Assembly (NCBI RefSeq): GCF_011758765.1
Contig: NZ_JAANOU010000001.1
Location: 3,782,001-3,846,000, forward strand
From: Amycolatopsis viridis
GTDB taxonomy: Bacteria > Actinomycetota > Actinomycetes > Mycobacteriales > Pseudonocardiaceae
Reading direction: 5' to 3'
Length of the DNA: 64,000 bases
Position 1 is the stretch's first letter. Each line of letters opens with the position of its first letter. Below, one piece after another: positions 48,941 through 55,695 of this stretch. A program made the position numbers and the translations under genes. The notes beneath the pieces are model-generated. The model saw only the letters and a program-made list of their open reading frames with translations. It ran no database searches and was not told the origin of the DNA.

Positions 48941-50263
48941 TCACCGCACCGCGCCGAGCACCGTCCACCGGTCCGAGCGCCAACGGGCCACCACGGCGGA
49001 CAGGCGCAGCACCATGAACAGCGACAGCCCGCTCCAGATGCCGGTCAGCCCCCAGCCCAGGCCGAGCGACGCCCAGACCAGCGGCAGGAACCCGAGGGCT
49101 GCACTGGCGAGCGTCGCGGTGCGGAGGAAGGCGGCGTCACCCGCACCGAGGAGCACCCCGTCCAGCGCGAACACCACCCCGGCGATCGGCTGCAGGGCCA
49201 CGAAGAACCACCACGCGTGCGGCACCTCGCCCAGCACGCCCGGGTCCGAGGTGAACGCGTGCGGCAGTACCGGGGAGACCGCCGCGAACACCACCCCGAG
49301 CACGCAGCCCATGACGAGCCCGTACCGGGTGATCTGCCCGGCCACGCCGCGCGCCTGCCGCGCCGAGCCCGCCCCCAGCGCCGCACCAACCAGCGACTGG
49401 GCGGCGATCGCGACCGAGTCCAGCACGAGCGAGAGAAACGTCCACAGCTGCAGCACGATCTGGTGCGCGCCGACGGCGTCGGTCGAGGTACGGGCCGCCA
49501 CGGCCGCGGCCGAGACGAAGCACGCCTGGAACGCGAGGCTGCGCAGCACCAGGTCGCGGCCCAGGCCGAGCTGGGCGCGGATGACCTTCGGTTGCGGTGC
49601 CAGCGGCACCTTCTCGGCTGCCAGCGCGCGCAGGAACAGCCCGGCGCTGATCACCTGGGCGGCGACGTTCGCGATCGCGGAGCCCACCAGCCCCCAGCCG
49701 GCGACGTAGACCAGCAGCGGGCACAGCACGGCCGAGATGCCGTTGCCCGCCAGGACGTAGCGCAACGGGCGGACGGTGTCCTGCACGCCGCGCATCCAGC
49801 CGTTGCCGGCCATCGTCACCAGGATCAGCGGAGCCCCGCACAACGCGATCCGCAGCCAGGACACGGCCTGCGCCGCGACCTCGTCACTGCCGGAGAGCAC
49901 CCGCGCGACCGGTCCGGCCAGCAGCTGCCCGGCGATCAGCACGAGCACACCCACGACCAGTGCCAGCCAGGTGGCCTGCACGCCTTCGCCGACCGCCTCC
50001 GCCCGGCGCCCCGCGCCGTGCAGGCGGGCGGTCCGCGAGGTGGTGCCGTAGGACAGGAACGTCAGCTGGGTCGAGACCTGGGCCAGCACGACCCCGCCGA
50101 TCGCGAGCCCGGCCAGCGGTAGCGCCCCGAGATGCCCGACGACCGCCGTGTCGACCAGGACGTACAACGGCTCGGCAGCCAGCACCCCCAGGGCCGGGAC
50201 CGCCAGGCCCAGAACGCGCCGTGCGGGCACCTTCTCCCCGGCGGCTTCCACGGTGTCGGACAC
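48941..50263 (-). CDS. dinF: MATE-family efflux transporter (DinF-like)
   Basis: A 440-residue multidrug and toxin extrusion protein with twelve helices. The N-terminal region LAVPALGVLAAEPLYVLVDT and AVVGHLGALPLAGLAIGGVV contain the conserved Asp and Gly-His of DinF. Later GAHQIVLQLWTFLSLVLDSV and ALDGVLLGAGDAAFLRTATL are also family-like. It exports cationic compounds with Na+ or H+. A DHH phosphoesterase gene lies upstream on the same strand, as in mycobacteria (Rv2836c-Rv2837c), but here a repeat tract of 638 bases separates them. Confidence 0.9.
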   Translation of the reverse strand: MSDTVEAAGEKVPARRVLGLAVPALGVLAAEPLYVLVDTAVVGHLGALPLAGLAIGGVVLAQVSTQLTFLSYGTTSRTARLHGAGRRAEAVGEGVQATWLALVVGVLVLIAGQLLAGPVARVLSGSDEVAAQAVSWLRIALCGAPLILVTMAGNGWMRGVQDTVRPLRYVLAGNGISAVLCPLLVYVAGWGLVGSAIANVAAQVISAGLFLRALAAEKVPLAPQPKVIRAQLGLGRDLVLRSLAFQACFVSAAAVAARTSTDAVGAHQIVLQLWTFLSLVLDSVAIAAQSLVGAALGAGSARQARGVAGQITRYGLVMGCVLGVVFAAVSPVLPHAFTSDPGVLGEVPHAWWFFVALQPIAGVVFALDGVLLGAGDAAFLRTATLASAALGFLPLVWASLGLGWGLTGIWSGLSLFMVLRLSAVVARWRSDRWTVLGAVR

Positions 50264-50901
50264 CCCCGCAGGTTAACCGGGACCACCGACAAGATCGCCC
50301 GGGCCGAGGACCGGCCCGCCACCGCGCCCCGGTCCCGCGCCCCGCACCCGGACCGCCCCACTCACCAGCCGCACGACCACCGGACCAGCCGACGCGAACG
50401 CACCGCACGAAGCGGCCAACTCACCGCCCGGACCGGCAAACTCACCGCCCGGACCGGCGAACACGGCGCGGCGGCGTGTTGGCCGGTCGTGGCGGCGTGT
50501 TGGCCGGTCGTGGCGGCGTGTTGGCCACTCGCGGCAGCGTGTTCACCACTCGTGGCAGCGTGTTCGCCACTCGCGGCAGCGTGTTCGCCACTCGCGGCAG
50601 CGCGTTGGCCGGTTGCCGCGGCGCGCTGGACGACCACCGGATCAGCCGACGCGAACGCACCGCGCGAAGCGGCAAACTCAGCGCCCGAAGCGGCCAACTC
50701 ACCGCCCGGAACGGCGAACACGGCGCCCGGAAGGGCAAACACGGCGCGGCGGTGTGTTCGCTGCCTCGTGACGGTGTGTTCGCCGCTCGCGGCGGCGTGT
50801 TTGCTGGTTGGGGCGGCGTGTTGGCCGGTTGCCGCGGTGTGTTTGCTGCTTGCGGCGCGGGTTGGCCGGTCCGCGCGGCGGTCCCGCTGGGCGGGGACGG
50901 C
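50264..50901. repeat. Composite tract of 21-bp repeats in alternating orientation
   Basis: This 638-base gap has no convincing gene. From about 50373 to 50870 it is built of one degenerate 21-bp unit. Block A (50373-50471) holds it in one orientation (core GGCCAACTCACCGCC), block B (50472-50618) holds seven copies inverted (core CGGCGTGTTGGCC), then A' (50630-50750) and B' (50751-50870) repeat the arrangement. A and A' share a direct repeat of about 50 bases, offset by 257 bases. The unit contains no stop in several frames, so heptad-repeat frames (for example ASGEHAA) stay open on both strands, but they lack promoters, ribosome sites and conserved protein features. Confidence 0.8.
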
Positions 50902-51891
50902 TCAGCTCAGCAGGGGTGCCTCCGCCAGGGCGCGCCGCACCAGGGCCAGCCCCTCCTCGGCGGTGCCGTGGACCGTGCAGCCGGCCGCCAGGCGGTGGCC
51001 GCCGCCGCCGAGGCTGCGCGCCGCCTGGGACACGTCGATTTTGCCGATCGCCCGGAACGACACCGACCACTCCCCCGGCGCCTGCTCCTTGAGCACCACC
51101 GCGACCTCGGCCTCACGCGTGGAGCGGACCACGTCCACCACACCCTCGACCTCCTCCAGCCGCACCGAGGCCGCCACCTCCGCGGGCACCACGGCGTGCA
51201 CCAGCCCGAAACCCTGCGCCGCGTCCGGTTCCAGCCGCGCCGTCGCCAGCACCGCGGACAGCATCGGCAGCCACGCGAACGGGTGATCGTCGATCACCTC
51301 GCGGGCCAGCCGGTCCGGGTCCACCCCGGCCTCCAGCAACCGGGCCGCCGCCCGGTGGGTCGACGGCCGCGCCCGGCGGAAGCCGCCGGTGTCGGTCACC
51401 AGCCCGGCGTAGAGGCACCGCGCGATCGGCTCGTCGAGCGGCACGCCCATCTCGTCGAGCAGTGCGAGCACCAGCACCGCGGTGGCCTCCGCGGTGTCGT
51501 CGACGAGGTGGACCGTGCCGTAGCGCAGGTTGGACGCGTGGTGGTCCACGACGAGCACCTCGCCCGCCGCGTCCAGCAGCCCGGCGAGCGTGCCCAGCCG
51601 GGACGGGCTCGGCGTGTCCAGGCACACCAGCAACCCCGCCGACGGCGGGACCTCGGCGGCCGGGACCACGAGGTTGTCCACGTCGAGGCCGCGCAGGCTC
51701 TCCGGCACCTCCGCCGGCTCGGCGAAGGACACGCGCACGGTCGCGCCGCGCCGGGACAGCGCGCGTCCCAGGGCCAGCGCGCTGCCGAGTGCGTCGGCGT
51801 CCGGGCGGACGTGGGCCAGCAGGGTGACGTCGGTCGCTTCTCGCAGCAGCGCGGCGGCGCGCGGGAAGTCGAGCGGGGCGGAGGTGCTCAT
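50902..51891 (-). CDS. nrnA: DHH-family bifunctional oligoribonuclease/PAP phosphatase (NrnA)
   Basis: A 329-residue DHH-DHHA1 phosphoesterase. The DHH motifs are LLAHVRPDADALGSALAL (D-x-D), VCLDTPSPSRLG and VVDHHASN, with LVTDTGGFR as the fourth. The C-terminal DHHA1 domain has the GGGGHRLAAG signature. Homologues degrade nanoRNA, pAp and, in mycobacteria (CnpB, Rv2837c), cyclic dinucleotide products. The start ATG follows TAGCTT by six bases (leaderless), from a promoter that overlaps that of the divergent methyltransferase gene. The dinF gene lies downstream. Confidence 0.92.
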   Translation of the reverse strand: MSTSAPLDFPRAAALLREATDVTLLAHVRPDADALGSALALGRALSRRGATVRVSFAEPAEVPESLRGLDVDNLVVPAAEVPPSAGLLVCLDTPSPSRLGTLAGLLDAAGEVLVVDHHASNLRYGTVHLVDDTAEATAVLVLALLDEMGVPLDEPIARCLYAGLVTDTGGFRRARPSTHRAAARLLEAGVDPDRLAREVIDDHPFAWLPMLSAVLATARLEPDAAQGFGLVHAVVPAEVAASVRLEEVEGVVDVVRSTREAEVAVVLKEQAPGEWSVSFRAIGKIDVSQAARSLGGGGHRLAAGCTVHGTAEEGLALVRRALAEAPLLS

Positions 51892-51897
51892 GCGGGC

Positions 51898-51907
51898 AAG
51901 CTACGCT
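51898..51907. promoter_or_regulatory. Overlapping divergent -10 elements
   Basis: On the minus strand TAGCTT (complement of 51898-51903) is six bases before the nrnA ATG. On the plus strand TACGCT (51902-51907) is eight bases before the methyltransferase ATG. The hexamers share two bases, so one RNA polymerase at a time can open this site. Confidence 0.65.
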
Positions 51908-51915
51908 TTTTCCCG

Positions 51916-52950
51916 ATGGTCGACTACGGGATCCTCCTCTACCCCGGCGCCAACCGCGTCTACGCCGACGCGTCCGCCGGACTGCTGCGCGCCGAGCTGA
52001 CGGTGTTCGGCGAGGCGCTGCGCACACCGCTGTCCGGGATCGGAGAGCGCCGGGTCGGCGGCGTCAACTACGTCACGTTCGCCACGGAGACGGCGCTGTC
52101 CGAAGAGGACATCGCACTGCTGTCGAACCTCTCGTCGCTCTACGCGTTGTTCGAGTTCCGCGGCGACCTGCTGCGCCCGCTGGAGATCACGCCGCTGGAC
52201 AAGCTGGACTCGGACCTGCTGACCATCCAGAAGTACCCGGGCAAGACCAACGAGCTGTTCACCAAGCTGCTGCTCAACGTCACGCTGCTGTCCCGCGCCC
52301 GGCCGGCCGAGTTCCTGACGCAGCCGCTGCACGTCGTGGATCCGTTGTGCGGCAGGGGAACCACGCTGAACCAGGCGATGATGTACGGCCTGGACGCCAC
52401 CGGGCTCGACGTGGACAAGCGGGATTTCGAGGCCTACGAACGGTTCATCAAGACCTGGCTGCGGCAGAAACGCGTCAAGCACAACGCCGACTCCGGTCCG
52501 CTGCGGCGGCACAAGCACCGCCTCGGGCAGCGCCTGGAGATCTCCTACGCGCTGGACAAGGAACGCTGGAAGGCGGGCGACGCGCGGCGGGTCACGTTCT
52601 TCAACGCCGACACCCTCACCACCGACGAGCTGCTCAAGGCAGGCTCGGCGGACGTCGTGGTCGCCGACGCGCCCTACGGCGTCCAGCACGGCAGCCACCA
52701 GCCCGACGAGCTCGCGCGCAGCCCGCGGGACCTGCTGGCCGCCGCCGTGCCGGTGTGGGCGCGGGTGCTCAAGCCGGGCGGTGCGCTGGGCCTGAGCTGG
52801 AACACGCACGTCGCCAAGCGCGACGAGATCGCCGGGATCCTCGGCCGAGCCGGCCTGGAAGTCCGCTCCGGCGGGCCGTGGGAGGAGTTCGAGCACCGGG
52901 TGGACCAGGCGATCCTGCGGGACCTGATCGTCGCCAGGAAGCCCGCCTGA
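51916..52950 (+). CDS. TRM11/THUMP-like RNA methyltransferase
   Basis: A 344-residue protein. After an N-terminal region of about 130 residues there is a class I methyltransferase domain: motif I LHVVDPLCGRGTTLNQAMMY, the acidic residue in GLDVDKRDFEAYERF, and the catalytic motif ADAPYGVQHG (D-A-P-Y-G, a variant of D/N-P-P-Y). This layout fits TRM11/TrmN-like N2-guanine tRNA methyltransferases; the target nucleotide is unknown. The ATG lies eight bases after TACGCT. It is divergent from nrnA. Downstream lie decayed gene fragments. Confidence 0.85.
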   Translation: MVDYGILLYPGANRVYADASAGLLRAELTVFGEALRTPLSGIGERRVGGVNYVTFATETALSEEDIALLSNLSSLYALFEFRGDLLRPLEITPLDKLDSDLLTIQKYPGKTNELFTKLLLNVTLLSRARPAEFLTQPLHVVDPLCGRGTTLNQAMMYGLDATGLDVDKRDFEAYERFIKTWLRQKRVKHNADSGPLRRHKHRLGQRLEISYALDKERWKAGDARRVTFFNADTLTTDELLKAGSADVVVADAPYGVQHGSHQPDELARSPRDLLAAAVPVWARVLKPGGALGLSWNTHVAKRDEIAGILGRAGLEVRSGGPWEEFEHRVDQAILRDLIVARKPA

Positions 52951-52968
52951 CCCCGGCGTGGAAAAGCG

Positions 52969-53142
52969 GTGTCGCCCGCCGTCCAGGCGCGGTTGGCCGG
53001 GGAGGCCCCGGCACCGGCGGTGAACACCTCGGGCACCTACCTGGGAGTGGCGGTGGGCGCTGTCCTGGACGGCGGCGGCCGCCGGCCTGGCCGCGCTCGC
53101 GCTGTTCCGCCTCGCCGCCAGCCGCGCACCGCGACCGTCTAG
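52969..53142 (+). pseudogene. Remnant of an MFS-transporter 3' end
   Basis: One frame reads VNTSGTYLGVAVGAV and the adjacent frame continues WTAAAAGLAALALFRLAASR, together resembling the penultimate and last helices of an AraJ-like MFS permease (A-x-N-T-S-G-x-x-L-G-x-A-x-G). A frameshift separates the two and the 5' part of the gene is missing. No start signal is present. The evidence is similarity of pattern only, so it may be another membrane-protein remnant. Confidence 0.4.
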
Positions 53143-53771
53143 CTGGGCACCACCTGCTCCGCCGGTCCGCCCGTCGCGGCCAACGCCCCACAGCATCTCG
53201 GCGAGGTCGGCCGGGTCGATGCGGTCCGGGTCGAACCCGCGGCGGGCCTCCACCGAGGCGTCGAACAGCTTCTCGGCGTCGCTGCCCGCGGATGAGCGAT
53301 CGGATGGTGATCGCGGCGGCGGTGACGCCCGTGCCGGCGAGGTCGGCTCCGGGGTCTTCGCCGAGGAGCCGAACCCGTAGAGCAACGCGCCCGAGCCACG
53401 CTCCAGCATGCCCGGCAGCAGCCGCCGGGTCAGCGACAACGGCGCCGGCACCACGCTCTCGAACCCCGACCGCAGAGTCTCGACGTCGAGTGCGCGCACC
53501 GGCTTCAGCAGCGCCAGGTCCAGCGACCCGTTGATCACCGCCACGTCCACCCGGCCGATGTCCGCCAGCAGCCGCTCGTGCGTGGCGAGGTCGGTCATGT
53601 CAGCCGGGAACGCCCGTGCCGAACACCTTCCGCGGACAGTTCGTCCACTAAGGACGACAGCCGGTCCGCGCTGCGCGCCACGAGCGCGACCTGGTAGCCC
53701 TCCTTGCCGAGCCGGCGGGCTGTGGCCAGTCCCATGCCGGGCCCGGCGCCGAAGATCGCCAATGTCCTCAT
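53139..53771 (-). pseudogene. Frameshifted short-chain dehydrogenase (SDR) gene
   Basis: The first frame encodes MRTLAIFGAGPGMGLATARR (Rossmann G-x-G-x-G-M-G) to about residue 50. Near 53616-53621 a one-base loss shifts the frame; restoring a G joins it to VRARAFPADMTDLATHERLL and the next frame, which holds DVAVINGSLDLALLKPVRAL and GSGALLYGFGSSAKTPEP. A second lesion follows (a GTGVTAAAITIRSLI stretch in another frame), and a third near the end before AATGGPAEQVVPS. At least three disruptions make this a pseudogene of an actinobacterial SDR. Confidence 0.75.
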
Positions 53772-53781
53772 GTCGATCGCC

Positions 53782-53796
53782 TCCCAGCTACTGGGA
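53782..53796. promoter_or_regulatory. Palindromic operator between SDR and TetR remnants
   Basis: TCCCAGCTACTGGGA is a perfect 6+3+6 palindrome, midway between the divergent starts (53771 and 53800). It is a candidate operator of the adjacent TetR, and remains intact although both flanking genes are damaged. Confidence 0.5.
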
Positions 53797-53799
53797 AGC

Positions 53800-54339
53800 G
53801 TGAGCCGCCCCCTGCGCCGTGACGCCCGGCGCAACCGCGAACTGCTGGTCGCGGCCGCGCGCGAGGTGTTCAGCGAGAAAGGCCTGGACGCGCCGCTGGA
53901 GGAGATCGCCCGCCGGGCCGGGGTGTCGATCGGGACGCTCTACAACCGGTTACCCACCCGCATGGACCTGGTCGAGGCCGCGTTCAGCGGCATGCTCGAC
54001 CGCTGGGCGGGCGAAGCCGAGCAGGTGCCGGCTGCCGAGGACCCGTGGGACGGCCTGGTCCAGCTGATCGTGCGGACGTGCGAGCTGCAGTCGGTGGACC
54101 ACGGGATGACCGAGATCCGCACCAGCGCCCTGCCCGGGGCGCCGGGGCTGCGGGCGGCCCGGGAGCGGGTCGGCGAGGTGTTTGGGAAGGTTCTGGAACG
54201 CGCGCACGGGCCGGCGGCTGCGCCCGGACCTTCGGCCTGGCGGACCTGGCGTTCGCCATCGCCGCCACCACGCAGGCGGCACCGCTCGGCGGCTGGCGCC
54301 GCGTTCCTGCTGGACGGGATCCGGCCTCAGGACACCTGA
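53800..54339 (+). pseudogene. TetR-family regulator with frameshifted C-terminus
   Basis: The N-terminal 120 residues are intact: VSRPLRRDARRNRELLVAAA then REVFSEKGLDAPLEEIARRA and GVSIGTLYNRLPTRMDLVEA. After VFGKVLERA the frame loses similarity (Pro/Arg-rich run), while the expected family sequence continues in other frames as GRRLRPD, then FGLADLAFAIAATTQAAPLG, and returns in the original frame as AFLLDGIRPQDT. Three compensating single-base changes within 130 bases explain this. The open frame is continuous, so a protein with an altered ligand domain might still be made. Confidence 0.65.
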
Positions 54340-54719
54340 GCGGCGGGCACCACGCCGAATTTGCGGGTCATGAAACACCAGAACAGCGGCACGGCCTCGT
54401 CGACGGGGCGCTCGTCCGCCTCACCGTCGGCGCCCACGTGCTCGACGCGGACGCGGCCGGGCGAAACGGCGGAGCGCCGCGACCACGGGCCGGACACCAC
54501 GACCGCGCCCCACGGCGCCCGCGGCACCGGCCGGTCGACGACGATCAGGTCACCCAGCGAGGTCGTGCCGAGCAGGACGGTGTTCGCGGCGAGCACGCTG
54601 TCCACGACCTCGGACATGGGGCGGTAGACCGGCCGGGCATCGGCGAGCCGGTGGAACTCCGCGGCGATGTCCGCCCACGGCCGCGGCCGGAACGGGTACA
54701 GCCATCCCATCGACCTCAC
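54327..54719 (-). CDS. Hypothetical protein, 130 residues
   Basis: The N-terminus MGWLYPFRPRPWADIAAEFH is aromatic-rich, followed by RPMSEVVDSVLAANTVLLGT and LGDLIVVDRPVPRAPWGAVV. There is no signal peptide or membrane helix. The composition and third-position bias are those of real coding sequence, but no family was recognised. The GTG at 54719 has GGGGG five bases upstream; an ATG three codons in is an alternative. The 3' end overlaps the end of the TetR remnant by 13 bases. Confidence 0.6.
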   Translation of the reverse strand: MRSMGWLYPFRPRPWADIAAEFHRLADARPVYRPMSEVVDSVLAANTVLLGTTSLGDLIVVDRPVPRAPWGAVVVSGPWSRRSAVSPGRVRVEHVGADGEADERPVDEAVPLFWCFMTRKFGVVPAAQVS

Positions 54720-54797
54720 GAGGACCCCCTCAGATCCGGCTCACGACACTGTTGCCGTGATCCAAGCACGGCCCGTCAAGGTGCCGGGAAAACGACG

Positions 54798-54826
54798 ATG
54801 CCCCGCGCCGGCTCGGCGCGGGGCAT
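54798..54826 (-). terminator. Terminator of the rimP-rbfA operon
   Basis: A perfect 12-bp stem (ATGCCCCGCGCC and complement) with a 5-base loop, 20 bases after the rbfA stop, followed on the minus strand by CGTCGTTTT. Confidence 0.8.
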
Positions 54827-54845
54827 GGTCGACGGGACGGGGGGC

Positions 54846-55322
54846 CTACTCCCCGGCGTCGTCGGTGGCCTCGTCCTCGGGGTCGTCCTCGTCACGGGGC
54901 TGCTTGTACGGGTCCGGGTCGCCGGCGTGCTGCGCGGCGGCCGCGCGGCGGGCCAGCTCGGCGTCGGCCTCGCGGGCCTTCGCGAGCAGGTCCTCGATGT
55001 GCCGGGCGTCCTCCGGGATGGTGTCCGCGACGAACGTCAGCGTCGGCGTGAACCGCACCCCGGTGCCCTGCCCGACCCGGCTGCGCAGCACACCCCGCGC
55101 CGACTCCAGCGCCGCGGCCGCGCCCGGGAAGTCCGGCTTGGACTCCAGCGTCTCCCCCAGCACGGTGTAGTAAACCGTCGCGTCGTGCAGGTCCGCGGTG
55201 ATCTTCGCGTCGGTGATCGTCACGTACTTCAACCGCGGGTCCTTGATCTCGTGCTCGATCGCCGACGCCACGATCTGCGAAATCCGCTTGGACAGCCTGC
55301 GGGCGCGAGCCGGATCGGCCAT
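54846..55322 (-). CDS. rbfA: Ribosome-binding factor A
   Basis: A 158-residue KH-like factor for 30S maturation and cold adaptation. The core contains [40 protein letters not shown], and [20 protein letters not shown], with the family motif R-L-K/G-x-V-T-I-T. The C-terminal 40 residues are acidic and probably disordered ([12 protein letters not shown]). ATG 55322 is chosen over the preceding GTG because GGGGAG lies six bases upstream. It is the last gene of the operon before the terminator. Confidence 0.95.
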   Translation of the reverse strand: MADPARARRLSKRISQIVASAIEHEIKDPRLKYVTITDAKITADLHDATVYYTVLGETLESKPDFPGAAAALESARGVLRSRVGQGTGVRFTPTLTFVADTIPEDARHIEDLLAKAREADAELARRAAAAQHAGDPDPYKQPRDEDDPEDEATDDAGE

Positions 55323-55334
55323 CACGCACTCCCC

Positions 55335-55628
55335 TTAGTCTTCTGGCCCGACGAGCCGGCGGTGGGCGGAGAGCAGCTCCAACTCGGGGCGCTGCGCCAC
55401 CAGCCGTTCACAGCCGTCGAGCACGTCACGAACATGTTCACCGTCGGCCGCCACCACCGCCACCCCGATCAGGGCCCGGCGGTGCAGGTCGAGATGACCG
55501 GCCTCGGCGACCGACACCTCGAACTTGCGGCGGACCTCGGCGACGAGCGGCCGCACCAGCGACCGTTTCTGCTTCAGCGAATGGACGTCGCCGAACAGGA
55601 CGTCGAGCTCGAGCGCACCTACGTACAT
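55335..55628 (-). CDS. ylxP: YlxP/DUF503-family protein
   Basis: A 97-residue protein. MYVGALELDVLFGDVHSLKQ followed by KRSLVRPLVAEVRRKFEVSV and AEAGHLDLHRRALIGVAVVA is the DUF503 signature. The family is usually found between infB and rbfA, as here, and is thought to take part in ribosome maturation or translation, but the role is unproven. A ribosome site is weak. A 28-bp palindrome separates it from infB. Confidence 0.9.
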   Translation of the reverse strand: MYVGALELDVLFGDVHSLKQKRSLVRPLVAEVRRKFEVSVAEAGHLDLHRRALIGVAVVAADGEHVRDVLDGCERLVAQRPELELLSAHRRLVGPED

Positions 55629-55652
55629 CGGTTCCCTGTCCCAGGTGAGGCC

Positions 55653-55680
55653 GCGGGGCCGGTCAGCTGACCGGCCCCGC
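55653..55680. other. 28-bp perfect palindrome between infB and ylxP
   Basis: The 14-base arm GCGGGGCCGGTCAG is followed at once by its complement. As RNA it gives a stem of about 12 bp with a 4-base loop, starting 16 bases after the infB stop. No U-tract follows, so it may reduce rather than end transcription, or protect the upstream mRNA. Confidence 0.7.
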
Positions 55681-55695
55681 GCACCACTACCCGAC

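Noticed and set aside
50373..50870. CRISPR array
   Set aside because: The units are contiguous 21-bp repeats with no unique spacers, they change orientation, and no cas genes are near.
49960..51915. A very long plus-strand open frame running through the dinF antisense, the repeat tract and the nrnA antisense into the methyltransferase gene
   Set aside because: High GC and the stop-free 21-bp repeat keep it open. Its composition is Arg/Pro/Gly noise until 51916, where real protein sequence and a -10 begin.
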